Assembly (NCBI GenBank): GCA_023091735.1
Contig: JALKBU010000414.1
Span: 1-41,828, forward strand
Length of the DNA: 41,828 nucleotides
Source of the DNA: Trichomonas tenax
Taxonomy: Eukaryota > Parabasalia > Trichomonadida > Trichomonadidae
Reading direction: 5' to 3'
Shown here: piece by piece, positions 1 through 9,486 of the stretch
Numbering within the stretch: the stretch's first letter is position 1
How the letters are laid out: each line of letters opens with the position of its first letter
Made by a program: the position numbers and the translations under genes
The notes under the pieces: model-generated
What the model was told of the DNA's origin: nothing
The model's input: only the letters and a program-made list of their open reading frames with translations
Database searches by the model: none

Positions 1-313
1 CTGCATGTTTCAATTCGTCTTCAGATGAACTAAATAATTCAATTGCAGGAGTTATGATATCTAACTCATGAAAATAGACTGTATTCAAATCTGAAATCGA
101 AATTAGCTTGCATATAACCAATAAAATAGCATGCAACGTGCTTTGATATTGCAATCTTTTAATATAAAGTTTGGAAAACAAATCGCTGCAAAGCCCTTTC
201 AGACCTAATTCCTGTAGGTGTGCATTTTCAATTTTTGCAATTATTTCATTTAGAGAATTGAAATAATCAATGATTTCCACATCATATAATTCTTCTTGAT
301 GTAATCGAAAATA
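1..313 (-). pseudogene. Partial reading frame at left edge, no start codon
   Basis: The minus strand is open from a TAA at 314-316 to the window edge, about 104 codons, with protein-like composition (Leu/Ile/Glu/Lys-rich, probably helical). There is no in-frame ATG in the whole open stretch. It is therefore either a 5'-truncated gene remnant or part of a gene whose start was lost by frameshift. I do not recognise a family. The divergent ORF that begins at 337 may belong to the same decayed locus. Confidence 0.35.
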
Positions 314-336
314 TTACAACATCAACGACAGAATTC

Positions 337-759
337 ATGAACTCAACAGCGATAAAGTTATTTGCTCAGTCAGTTATAAAAGAAATTAATCAGTTCTTAA
401 TTAATAATTTGAATTCATACCTGAATCAAAACTTTAATCTCTACATCGAAACATTAGTGGAAAAATTAGGTGTGAGTGAAACTTTAGTCGTTAATGAATA
501 TGTCAAAAGTATCGAAAAGGTTGGCAGGCAATCCTTAACATTAGATTCTTTCATTCGAACACTTCCTGATGAATATATGGATGTCAAAGTTATTGTTGAC
601 ATGTACAATAATTATTTCGGAATTAGTTATAACAGTATTGAATTTGCAAGAATTAAAGACAATTTTACGAAGAAACAACAAAGAGTTAAAGGTGAATATG
701 TGACATTTTATCGCGTAACCGAACACACTTTGTGCTCGAGGGCAAGCCCGAAGTGCTGA
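337..759 (+). CDS. Small hypothetical protein, 140 aa
   Basis: An ATG-initiated frame of 140 codons, Asn/Ile/Val-rich and predicted mostly helical in its first 120 residues. The last dozen residues (after about residue 127) are Cys/Ser/Arg-rich and come from a short GC-richer stretch, so the natural C-terminus may have been lost. No signal peptide, membrane segment or recognisable domain is visible. No good trichomonad initiator (TCAYTW) lies just before the ATG. It could be a real short gene or the remains of a longer one. Confidence 0.35.
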   Translation: MNSTAIKLFAQSVIKEINQFLINNLNSYLNQNFNLYIETLVEKLGVSETLVVNEYVKSIEKVGRQSLTLDSFIRTLPDEYMDVKVIVDMYNNYFGISYNSIEFARIKDNFTKKQQRVKGEYVTFYRVTEHTLCSRASPKC

Positions 760-1856
760 TTGAGCAAATCGTTAAAATAGACATTTTCAATTTTTTTCAT
801 TCATTTTTGAAAAACGTTAGATTAAGGAGTATTACATAGTGAAAATGTTCCACATTATGAAAATATTTAATTGCAAATACTACCCAATGAATTACATTAA
901 ATTTTTTACTAAGATCTGATATGATAATTTATTTATATATTGCTTTAGTAGTTATAATTAAGCAGATGATTCCTTGTATGATACTAATAACAATGAGAGA
1001 ATTAAATTTACATGAATAAGCGTAATCATCATTATTTTGTTAAAAATCATCAGTAAAATTTCAATGTTTTGTTGGATTTGATTGATGTTCTGTGTATGGA
1101 GGTGCTAGAATTCGCCTGTATTTTGCGATTCTGCACTAAGATATGAGAAATTATTGTTTTTCGTGATTGATTAATTTTGGACCTAAAATTGTTAACGGTA
1201 TGATAATATTTTTATTACAGAAGTGGATAGTGTATACAATTTATTTGGAGAACTTGAAGTCAAAATTAATGATCATCGTATGAATTTGTGAGATATGAAG
1301 AAATTAAGTAATTTATGAGCTGGTTTTTGAAGTTTATTGGTACTCATGTATTGCATGGTATGCGTTAATTCATGCGGAAAAGCCTCAGCTAGCAGTTTAC
1401 ATATGAGTTTGGGGTAAACAGCGTTGAACCATCCATTAAAAAATGAATCTGACAATATGACATGTAAACACCCTAAAAGACAGGGGGAGTGGCTAAAGTA
1501 TTGTGAAACTGGGTAAAACTTCAAATAACGATGCACATCATAGCAATAGATATGAATATAGTCAAAATACCGGTACTTATCGATGAAAACAAAAAGAATT
1601 TATGAATTTAATCTAGCAGATCTGTTTCATCACATTATCTGCATAAGTCTATGTAGCATTTCGATTGCTTATCGATTCTTAAAGTCGTAAGCAGAAAAGA
1701 AAAGCATATAAAAGGATAATTTATAGTTTTAGAAAATAATTGAAAATTGTTTTTAAAAAATTGTTGATTCAATCTGTAAATAAGATTGGAGCTTGACAGT
1801 AAATAGTTTTTTTCACAAAAATTGCAAGTAAATATGATTTTGAATATTGAAATCAT
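760..1856. other. Intergenic, no supported gene
   Basis: AT-rich DNA with only weak frames in either direction. It contains one exact copy of the TGACATGTAA motif at 1458-1467. I see no RNA gene or clear repeat. Confidence 0.5.
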
Positions 1857-2512
1857 ATGGAAGATTTCGAAAGTGAATATTGTATTTCTTCATTGCTTTT
1901 CATTATTCAACAAGAAGGCTTTGCGTCGTTAAAAAATGATTATGCTAATGGAGGTAAAATTGTCGGTCTTATTTTATGTATGTGTTGAGAATCGAATGAG
2001 AATGCATATATTTGTAGAAGCATGAGCGATATTTCTATGGGTAATGAAGAAATAAATAATGTTATGAAATAACTTTGGAATTTGAGAATAATTGCCTTGG
2101 TCCCTTTCTGCATTTCATCTGGATGAAGCAGCTCGATGATAACGCTGACAATAATGATGATAAAATCTTGCCATTGGCTTTCATTGAAAAAAGAATCGAC
2201 GATTATTTTCGTCTCAAAATAGGTGTCGCCCCCTTTCACTGCCCCTGCTTAACCACCAACCACCACATTCGATTTGGTGGATTTGGGCAATGCGATTGAA
2301 AAGTTGGTGGCGGCGGCATGCCAAATATCAGCATTGCTGGCAGATAGAAGAAATATCCAATCAAAATACTATTTAGTTGCAAATTGAGCAAAATAATTTT
2401 CTCTTCAGAATGGAAATAGTGTGGCGATAAAAGCCCTGTGATCATGACACGCCCTGATAATTCATTTCTATACGACAAGTAGTACAGTTACACCAAGATT
2501 CGGACAGAATGA
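1857..2512 (+). pseudogene. Decayed gene, plus strand, several stops and frameshifts
   Basis: A TCATATGG context at 1853-1860 opens a frame of 43 codons that ends at TGA 1986-1988. Protein-like pieces continue on the same strand in other frames. About 2100-2225 holds an acidic segment that includes LDDNADNNDDKILPLAF. About 2254-2400 holds a segment that includes FDLVDLGNAIEKLVAAA and SKYYLVAN, and it is broken by TGA and TAA. A last segment, read after one frameshift, includes NSFLYDK and YSYTKIRTE and ends with TGA at 2510-2512. The protein-like composition across three frames suggests one gene of roughly 200 residues that has decayed. I do not recognise the family. The opposite-strand frames over this stretch look like shadows. 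Confidence 0.45.
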
Positions 2513-2963
2513 TTAGTAGTTTTACCAACAACCTTGTGGCGGCACTAGCTATTCATGAGTGCTAGATTGTGCTTATTAATGTTGACCAATCTTCAATCTC
2601 CTTTCTTTAATTTTCAAAATCGAAATATACTTAAAAACCATGAATATGGTAAATATTGGTGGTCATGATATTCAAAACGAATATACATCTAAAAATAAAT
2701 GCAATTGCTTATTTAAACCATGCTATTACCTATCTTTTTATCTCTGATAGCAATTATTAATAATAAAAATAGCAAAAAATTCACATAAAAAAATTTTTCT
2801 TCTGCAAAGTCCTTTCCACAAACCGCATTTTTTTTTTCACGTGATCCACCCACGAACCTGACCATTTTCACACTTATTTTAAAATATCTCTCTCTCTTAA
2901 TTATTTTGAATAGTTAATAATTATATAAAGAATGTGTAAATAAAATTACATTTTTAGAGTTTC
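2513..2963. other. Intergenic, nothing recognised
   Basis: AT-rich spacer downstream of the HD-domain gene (which ends at 2964 on the minus strand). It includes homopolymer runs of A and T near 2785-2840. No gene or repeat is supported. Confidence 0.5.
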
Positions 2964-4232
2964 TTAGATAGATGGAATAGATGTCTTCCATTTCTCGAAA
3001 GCCTCTGTTGCGAGTTCCTTCTTATCTTTTGTTGTAACGAAAACTCTCATCATTGACTGCGAGAAATGAACTGGATTGATTGCACTTATTTGGTCTTGCT
3101 TCAAGAATTCCTTCTTGTTTTCTTCCTTCCAGAATGGAATGCACATGAGTGGGTGGGAATCTCTTGTTAATCCATATCTGAATCTGCTTGAAACAACACG
3201 AATGTCTTCGGATTTTAAGCCTTCGACTTTCTCGACTATATCTTCCTCAATCCTCTTTGGATGTCTCTGAGAGTATTTCTCACCGCGTGTGTTTTGTGGA
3301 GGAATGCGAATTTCACCAATGTATTTGTATAAATCTCTGCGAGTGATTCTTTGTGAGATTGCTTTAGCTTTCTCACCATATTCGTTTAAGTCAGCTTCAT
3401 AGAGGATTCTGTCATCATATTGAACATAGACACTTGGATCCTCAATGATTTCATTCAAGTCGTTTGATTCGAAGAAATACTCGAAAATACCTTCGATCAT
3501 TAATTCGATTGCTTGGACAACTCTGTGCTTGTAGACACGCTCTGCCATATCGTTAAAGTTGTAGAAGAACCTCTCAATTGTTGGAATCTCAGAGATCTTC
3601 CAGCAAAGCTGATCATCGATGACGCGGCAATTGTAAATTAATCTATCATATTCAAAAGCGCCAGTATTTAATGCACGGTTCATATCACGTGATAAGTAGT
3701 CGAATTTGTTGACATCTATGTCGCATTGCTGATTGTGGACGATTGAAGAAAGGAATTTTGGAAAAGTATTGTATTCTTCACCTTGAATATAGGCGCAAGC
3801 AGCATCAAGGACATTAGATTCGATGTTTAATTTGTATTTACTGTTGATTAATTTGAGAATTTTAACTGACATATCAGCGTGCTTCCACATTGGGTCTTCT
3901 TTTGCGATCGCCTGATCGAAAACATAGCTGTATGGTCCCTGACCGAGATCGTGGCATAATGCTGCAATAACAACTGCTTTTTCGTATTTATCGAGAATAT
4001 TTAACTCTGGCTGAGTTTTCTTAAAGTGGTTAATCCAAACTCCGGCAAGGTGTGCACATCCGAGCGAGTGTTCGAACCTGGAGTGATTTGTTCCCGGATA
4101 AACGAAAACAACACCACCAAGCTGAAGAATATTCCTCAATCTCTGGAACTCAGGAGTATCAATGATTGGCCAGCAGTACGCTGGGATTGATAATGGACCG
4201 TAAATCTGATCCTGAGGCGAATGACTGCGCAT
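2964..4232 (-). CDS. SAMHD1-like HD-domain protein, probably altered active site
   Basis: The 422-residue protein matches the catalytic core of SAMHD1/dGTPase-type HD phosphohydrolases, which hydrolyse dNTPs; there is no SAM domain. It opens with YGPLSIPAYCWPIIDTPEFQ, like the family's conserved entry, then LQLGG, RFEHSLG (His55, first metal ligand), CHDLGQGPYS (His94-Asp95, the HD pair), WKH (His118) and DIDVNKFDYLSRD. Three positions differ from human SAMHD1: Gln98 replaces His210, Tyr103 replaces His215, and Asn175 replaces metal-ligand Asp311. Fold and nucleotide-type binding are therefore likely but catalysis is doubtful. The ATG at 4232 lies 19 nt from the predicted start site of a near-perfect initiator at 4241-4253. 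An HD regulator without dNTPase activity is the alternative. Confidence 0.85.
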   Translation of the reverse strand: MRSHSPQDQIYGPLSIPAYCWPIIDTPEFQRLRNILQLGGVVFVYPGTNHSRFEHSLGCAHLAGVWINHFKKTQPELNILDKYEKAVVIAALCHDLGQGPYSYVFDQAIAKEDPMWKHADMSVKILKLINSKYKLNIESNVLDAACAYIQGEEYNTFPKFLSSIVHNQQCDIDVNKFDYLSRDMNRALNTGAFEYDRLIYNCRVIDDQLCWKISEIPTIERFFYNFNDMAERVYKHRVVQAIELMIEGIFEYFFESNDLNEIIEDPSVYVQYDDRILYEADLNEYGEKAKAISQRITRRDLYKYIGEIRIPPQNTRGEKYSQRHPKRIEEDIVEKVEGLKSEDIRVVSSRFRYGLTRDSHPLMCIPFWKEENKKEFLKQDQISAINPVHFSQSMMRVFVTTKDKKELATEAFEKWKTSIPSI

Positions 4233-4240
4233 TTTTTACC

Positions 4241-4253
4241 AAATGAAAAGTGA
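4241..4253 (-). promoter_or_regulatory. Extended trichomonad initiator for the HD-domain gene
   Basis: On the minus strand this reads TCACTTTTCATTT, matching 12 of 13 positions of the extended trichomonad initiator TCAYTWYTCATTA recalled from the literature. The predicted +1 A (position 4251) gives a 5' UTR of about 19 nt, typical of trichomonads. Confidence 0.75.
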
Positions 4254-4816
4254 CGAACGTAATATAGATTCATGCAAATTCATCAAAAATGAACACTACT
4301 ATTACTGTAAACCCCATCTGTCGCTTCAAATCATCGGATGAAGTTTTATATCAATAATATCATGGTTATGCTTTAGAAAATAATCATTATATAGATATAA
4401 TTTAGATCAACATTTTCTGATAGAAAATATGTCTTCCATTGATATGCACTAACTGCTTTCTGCTTCATATTGGGATATATCTTTAAATATTTCAAAACAA
4501 CAAAGCAGGATTTGAATATTTACATAGACATCAAGTGCTGATAATGATTATGAAGATATTCATCTGAATTGTAAGTTTTTAATTTTAGATGTCGATTGTT
4601 TCTAATATAAGAATTTTCAATATATAAAAACCTTTTAAAAAGAGAAGATCCACATAATATAAATGTGCAGTCTTAAAAACATATGAAATGAAAATAATAT
4701 TTGTGTGTATTTTGATGTCAGATGTTTCGAATATTATAGAATTAATATAAACTTATTAACTTTATTGGTTTCCTTTATACATTTATAGCTATATTTCGTC
4801 ATGAAAATAAAATACA
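4254..4816. other. Intergenic, nothing beyond promoter and 3' ends
   Basis: AT-rich spacer between two minus-strand genes. I see no gene, RNA or repeat in it. Confidence 0.5.
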
Positions 4817-6379
4817 TTAATTCATTCCTGATGTGGAGGTATAAACCTTAGATGGTCCTCCATATAGTGGCTGGCCGTAGTTAGGCTGCCCATATCTTGT
4901 CTGGGATGGCAAGCTTGGACTTGCACCGAATGCTGTATACTGCTGTGGTGCCTGTCCATAGGTAGGCGTTCCATATGGCGGCGCTGCAGATCCGAATGGC
5001 TTTGGAGCACCATAAGCATTGTCATAGCCCTTTGGAACTCCGTAAGCTGAAGCACCATAAGCAGAAGGTGCTGAAGCTCCGTAAGCTGTGTTCTGTGGTG
5101 GCGTGTATGAAGAAGAGCTTCCTGGTGTTCCGTAGACAGACTGCGGGGATGTAAACTGTGATGCGCTGTAAGCTGGCTTAGCTTGTGGCTGTGCGAAAGC
5201 AGAACCACCCATCATCGGTGTGGATGGCTGTGGGCTTGATGCACCATATGTCGATGGCATGCTTGGAGACTGCGCTTTAGGATTGTTGTTGTAAGAATAA
5301 TATCCGGATCCAAATGGCGTCACTGACTGTGGAGGAGTGAAGACAGCACTTGGCGATGAGAACGTAGAAGGATTGCTGTATGATGAAGAAGATCCGCTGA
5401 ATGTTGTTGTTGATGTCGATCCGAAAGCTTGATTTGGTGGATTTGAGAATGTCGATGTCGAAGGAGCCGAGAAAACGCTCTGAGAGCTCTGTGAAAATCC
5501 TGAGAAAGAGTTGACAGGAGCGACATAACTTGTTTTTGATGATGCTGGTCTTGCAGTTTGATTTAATCTTTCATCCTTTGGAATCGCGCGTACGACCTCT
5601 AAGATCTTTCCTTCGATAACTTTACCATTCAGCGCTTGAATAGCACGAACTGCAGAATCGTGATCAATCATGTTGCAAAAGCCAGAAGTTCCATCAGGAA
5701 GCATCTTTGTTGAGATGACAACACCAAATTCACTGAACAAATTTCCGAGATCTGTTTCATTTTTAATGCTATTCGGAAGATTGCGAATAAAAATGTTTGT
5801 AAAGATGTCATCATTCACAGATGGGGCCTTACTTAATACCTTCTCCTGGCGCGGTGCTGCAGCTTTCTTTTTATAAGGTTCGACAGTGATTTTCTTTCCA
5901 TTTATTACAGCATCGTTTAATTCTTGTCTGGCCTTTTCAGCATCAGCGGGATCGCGGAACTGCACATAGGCAAACCCTTTATTCATTCCATCGGAGCCTG
6001 TAGGTAATTTACATGAAATAACTTCGCCATATGTCTGAAATAACTCATGAAGTTGCGAAACTTCTATATACACATCAAGTCCACGCACATACAAATTTCC
6101 CTCACCAGATTTAATTAAATTTTGATATTCCTGTGTAGTTGGTGTAATGACTATTGGTGTGCCGTTTAGCTTAGTATAGTTAAATTCTCTTATGCATTTC
6201 AACGCTGCCTGCGGATCTTCAAAAGTCACAAAAGCAAAATTTCCATTTTGCCTTTCTTTCAATGTAACATTGACAACCTCTCCGCACTCTTGGAGCAGAA
6301 GTCTGATGAAATCAGACGTGATGCCTGCGGGTAAGTTCGATATATGAACAACCCGATCAGAGTTTTGTTCGAAGGACAT
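4817..6379 (-). CDS. Three-RRM RNA-binding protein with Tyr/Gly/Pro/Ser-rich tail
   Basis: A cytoplasmic or nuclear RNA-binding protein resembling the RRM part of poly(A)-binding proteins. RRM1 spans about residues 10-80 (RNP1-like GNFAFVTF), RRM2 about 95-170 (RNP1 KGFAYVQF) and RRM3 about 195-265, whose RNP1 is degenerate (SGFCNMID). Residues 275-520 form a low-complexity tail rich in Ser, Tyr, Gly, Pro, Ala and Gln with many YG and AYG units, like phase-separating tails of FUS-type proteins. No PABC/MLLE domain is seen, so it is not a complete PABP. The frame extends two codons upstream to a GTG, but the first ATG is at 6379, giving 520 aa. A TCATTACA initiator sits at 6391-6398. Confidence 0.88.
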   Translation of the reverse strand: MSFEQNSDRVVHISNLPAGITSDFIRLLLQECGEVVNVTLKERQNGNFAFVTFEDPQAALKCIREFNYTKLNGTPIVITPTTQEYQNLIKSGEGNLYVRGLDVYIEVSQLHELFQTYGEVISCKLPTGSDGMNKGFAYVQFRDPADAEKARQELNDAVINGKKITVEPYKKKAAAPRQEKVLSKAPSVNDDIFTNIFIRNLPNSIKNETDLGNLFSEFGVVISTKMLPDGTSGFCNMIDHDSAVRAIQALNGKVIEGKILEVVRAIPKDERLNQTARPASSKTSYVAPVNSFSGFSQSSQSVFSAPSTSTFSNPPNQAFGSTSTTTFSGSSSSYSNPSTFSSPSAVFTPPQSVTPFGSGYYSYNNNPKAQSPSMPSTYGASSPQPSTPMMGGSAFAQPQAKPAYSASQFTSPQSVYGTPGSSSSYTPPQNTAYGASAPSAYGASAYGVPKGYDNAYGAPKPFGSAAPPYGTPTYGQAPQQYTAFGASPSLPSQTRYGQPNYGQPLYGGPSKVYTSTSGMN

Positions 6380-6390
6380 TGACACTTTTT

Positions 6391-6398
6391 TGTAATGA
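6391..6398 (-). promoter_or_regulatory. Initiator of the RRM protein gene
   Basis: The minus strand reads TCATTACA, fitting the trichomonad TCAYTW initiator. The predicted +1 A at 6396 is 17 nt from the ATG at 6379, which supports that ATG over the upstream GTG. Confidence 0.6.
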
Positions 6399-6788
6399 AA
6401 TTTTCGATTTCTTTTGGAATTCTACATATAAACTTTCCATCATTTGCTGAACTAATTTATTACAGAAATATTCAATTTGTAAAAATATGAATTTGAGAAT
6501 AAAGTTATATACTCCTTACAACATTATTACTATACTTCAAACAGCCAATCAATATTATTTCAAAGCGTAGAATCTCTCAAAACAATTGTATTAAATGATG
6601 AAAATATATTTTCTTAGTTAAGCTATTATAATATAAATATAGGATATCCATATGAAAGTTAAGCATTTGAGAATCATTTCGGACCCATAATAAAAGAATG
6701 ATAAAAACAAAAATATTAAAGTCGAATTTGGGAATGTAATGATAAGAATTTGTTTGGTTTGTTAAAAGAATAAAAATCAAAAAGTTTA
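6399..6788. other. Intergenic spacer, nothing recognised
   Basis: About 390 bases of AT-rich DNA between two minus-strand genes. Short frames here are chance openings. No repeat or RNA gene seen. Confidence 0.5.
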
Positions 6789-7763
6789 TTAGTTGGTGAT
6801 CTGGCAAAGTGGAGCAATATTTTCTTCAAAGTGCTTCTTATGGAGTGTACGCAAAGCAGCAACAAACTCTGACGTATCCATATTACCCTTGCGGTATTCA
6901 TCTCTTAATACTTGAACTGTTTCAGCGAGTGAATCTTTGCCAGCCTCCAACTGGCATTCTGTGTCTAAAGCTGGATCAATGTTATATTCTGGGACCTTGA
7001 AATCTTTTCCTTCGTTGATCTGTCTCTGATAATTTTCAATATCTGGGCGCAACTCAGAAACTTTAGAATTGAGAACTTTCACGAGTTCCTCGTTAAGAGC
7101 TTTCTCCTTCTCCGCCTCGATAGCTCGCTTAATATGAACGTTTGCATCTTCTATAAGTGAAGAAGCTTCAGCAATAGCATCATCAACAAGCTGCTGTGTA
7201 GACTGTTGAGGTGGAGCTGCAGACTGTTGTGAAGTGTACTGCTGTCCATTTGGATTGTATTGCGGCGGTGGCTGCTCTCTAAGGAAGTTAACATAATTAG
7301 GCTTATCTCTCTGAAGCTGCTGAACGTAACTTGGATGGAATGGAGGATTCATCGAGAGAACTTCGCGAACTTTATGCATATATTGAACGAGCAAAACTCT
7401 TGGCTCCCATCTCATGATGGAATCAGGAATGATACAGCGCTGTTGGTTGATGATATTTGTTGGTGGCATTTGAATATTGTTTGGAACTGGAATTTGAATA
7501 ATCGGGGGACTGTTCGGGAAGTTTGCAGAAAGCATCATATTGATTGGAAGTGGGCATGGCTGACCAACAATGTAGATAATAACGTATCCTTGAATGAGAA
7601 CTTGAGCTGGAGCATTGTTATTTCTGTAAAACATGAGAGATCTGTACGCTTGGACGAGGTACATCAGATTTTTGTAGTGCCCGTCCTGGTACTGCATCGA
7701 AAGGTTGCTTCCAGCAAACAAATCGCGCTGACTTATCATTTGATTAATTTCGAAAAGTGACAT
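6789..7763 (-). CDS. ESCRT-I subunit, Tsg101/Vps23-like (UEV domain)
   Basis: Residues 10-145 form a ubiquitin E2 variant (UEV) domain. Visible family features are QDGHY, the GQPCPLPIN strand-turn, NSPPIIQIP (the typical proline-rich E2/UEV turn), and the closing LLVQYMHKV helix followed by NPPFHP. There is no catalytic Cys in the usual place, as expected for UEV proteins. Residues 160-192 are a Gln/Pro-rich linker, 193-250 a coiled coil, and 262-318 a steadiness-box-like end. In ESCRT-I this protein binds ubiquitin and PTAP-type motifs on endosomes to sort cargo and drive membrane scission. At 324 aa it is slightly shorter than human TSG101. The ATG is preceded by a TCACTC initiator. Confidence 0.87.
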   Translation of the reverse strand: MSLFEINQMISQRDLFAGSNLSMQYQDGHYKNLMYLVQAYRSLMFYRNNNAPAQVLIQGYVIIYIVGQPCPLPINMMLSANFPNSPPIIQIPVPNNIQMPPTNIINQQRCIIPDSIMRWEPRVLLVQYMHKVREVLSMNPPFHPSYVQQLQRDKPNYVNFLREQPPPQYNPNGQQYTSQQSAAPPQQSTQQLVDDAIAEASSLIEDANVHIKRAIEAEKEKALNEELVKVLNSKVSELRPDIENYQRQINEGKDFKVPEYNIDPALDTECQLEAGKDSLAETVQVLRDEYRKGNMDTSEFVAALRTLHKKHFEENIAPLCQITN

Positions 7764-7775
7764 CCTAACTCACCG

Positions 7776-7781
7776 GAGTGA
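7776..7781 (-). promoter_or_regulatory. Initiator-like site of the Vps23-like gene
   Basis: The minus strand reads TCACTC with the predicted +1 A at 7779, giving a 15-nt leader before the ATG at 7763. One position deviates from TCAYTW. Confidence 0.5.
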
Positions 7782-8076
7782 CACAATACCCAAATATTTT
7801 TCCATTTTAACCTCAAAATGCATATTTTTATCGTCACTAAATCCCAATCATCCAAAAATCTTACCATCATTTCGCTTATCAAAAAAACATCGAAATATAT
7901 TTTAAGGAATTCAGCAAATTTTCTTTTGCATTACTTAATATTTTTTGTTGTGCTTTTATTGCATTACGTTCTTTTGTATTGTCATTTTTTTGTCATGTAA
8001 ATATTATGTAAAGTGAAAAAAATAACATGAAACAAATAATTTAGATACAACAATAATAATATAAATAATAAACAAA

Positions 8077-9486
8077 TCATGCCTTCAAGTTGGCACGAAC
8101 AAATAAAATCATTTTCTCTAGTGTATCATGGTCAGGCTCGAATTTCTTTCCAAGAACAGATAACGCATTTGAATAACTTGTAAAATCTGTTGAGCTGTGT
8201 TCTAACCCAAGCAAGCATGTGTAGTCCTTTGGTGCCTTTTGGAATTTGATATCCTTCAATTCATGTTCTAAAGCTCCAGCAATTGCAGCGATGAACAAGA
8301 TATACCAAACTCTGTGCAATGTTGCTTCCTTTATTGTTCCTGTATAATACTGCTGAACAGTCTCTGCAACATGAAGAATCCACATCTTCATGTCATTGAC
8401 TTTCTCCTTTGTCGGTTGAGCATCAGCAAAGAAAACTTCGAAGAAACACATCGAATCATCAATGAGATCTTGAAGAAGTGCAGCAGGAAGCTCTGGTCTT
8501 TCTTTCAGCTTTACACTAACATTAGAAACGAACAGTGTCCAGCATTTGAGCTCATCACACAGTTTTGGTGATGATGGACCGCTCCATTCTATTGTTGAAA
8601 AGCAAGCAAAGATATATCTGCGGCAGAAATTCCTTTGGCCTTCGATAAGCTGTGAGAAAGAGTCATTGATATGTTTCTTAATAACAGAGAATCCTTGCAT
8701 CAATGGAGAAGTCGAGAAAACGCTGAATTTGTAGAGCTTGTCGAGCAATTGATCATCGAGTTCAAGATTTGAGTAATATTCGAGAATTTCTTCGCATATT
8801 TCGCGGAATTTTGCAGGAGGCAGACGGAGGTTACCATTGCACGCTTCTACAAGCCAAACGAAGCGATGAGGATCAAATTCTGGAAGATTTACAAATGCAA
8901 CTAAAATCTTCTTGACGAACGCGTGATAGTCAGGATTATTGCTTTCGTAGGTTGGAGAAAGACCGCAAGCACGAACGAAACCTGCAACACCGTAGAAATT
9001 ATCGACGAGTGATTCTTCATTTGGATTTTTCCAGTCGCAAACATTTGATTCCATGAAAGCTTTGACACCAAACTCAAAGAGAATAGGAGGTGAGAAGAAT
9101 AATGAAGCGATTTCTTGATTTTGTTTCATCGTAACTCTTATTGACATTTGCGCTTGTGTATGCATGATAGCCCACAGCTGTTCCTTATCCTGAACAACTT
9201 CAGACAATCTTGAAAGCCATTCCTTAAAATCTTCAAAAAAAGTCGCGAGTTCGAGGTTTCTAATGATATTGCTGGTAGCGTCGTTCTTCAATGTATCATA
9301 TTGTTTCGTGAAATCCTCAGGAAGTTCGTATTTATTGCTATTGTTGAATTTCGCTAAAAGTTTGAAAAGGTAAATGAACTGCCCCCACTGGCTGTTAATC
9401 AAGTACTCATGGCACTTGTTGACGTGCGACACGCAGTTGCTGATCTTGATGTCGTCTGAAGGAAGTTCTTCGACTTCAAAATTCAT
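8077..9486 (-). CDS. Unknown helical protein, about 469 aa
   Basis: I do not recognise a family. The protein is long, mostly alpha-helical and evenly composed, with no signal peptide, membrane segment or low-complexity stretch, so it is probably a cytosolic or nuclear protein built of helical repeats. Its composition and the intact long frame argue for a real expressed gene. The frame is open to a TTG at 9516, but the first ATG is at 9486 (starting MNFEVEELPSDD), taken here as the start. A TCAATATT stretch precedes this ATG but does not fit the initiator (A instead of C/T at position 4). It stands between the ESCRT-I gene and a long AT-rich spacer, and its neighbours give no clue to function. 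Confidence 0.75.
   Translation of the reverse strand: MNFEVEELPSDDIKISNCVSHVNKCHEYLINSQWGQFIYLFKLLAKFNNSNKYELPEDFTKQYDTLKNDATSNIIRNLELATFFEDFKEWLSRLSEVVQDKEQLWAIMHTQAQMSIRVTMKQNQEIASLFFSPPILFEFGVKAFMESNVCDWKNPNEESLVDNFYGVAGFVRACGLSPTYESNNPDYHAFVKKILVAFVNLPEFDPHRFVWLVEACNGNLRLPPAKFREICEEILEYYSNLELDDQLLDKLYKFSVFSTSPLMQGFSVIKKHINDSFSQLIEGQRNFCRRYIFACFSTIEWSGPSSPKLCDELKCWTLFVSNVSVKLKERPELPAALLQDLIDDSMCFFEVFFADAQPTKEKVNDMKMWILHVAETVQQYYTGTIKEATLHRVWYILFIAAIAGALEHELKDIKFQKAPKDYTCLLGLEHSSTDFTSYSNALSVLGKKFEPDHDTLEKMILFVRANLKA

Noticed and set aside
726..757. Short palindromic, GC-richer stretch near the end of the first ORF
   Set aside because: The arms pair poorly and the best central match leaves a two-base loop, so no terminator or RNA hairpin is claimed.
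1273..1536. 87-codon minus-strand frame
   Set aside because: No initiator, no recognisable family and no neighbouring support; could be a relic, but not supportable.
1940..2478. Two overlapping minus-strand frames
   Set aside because: The protein-like pieces on the plus strand explain this interval better; the minus frames appear to be their shadows.
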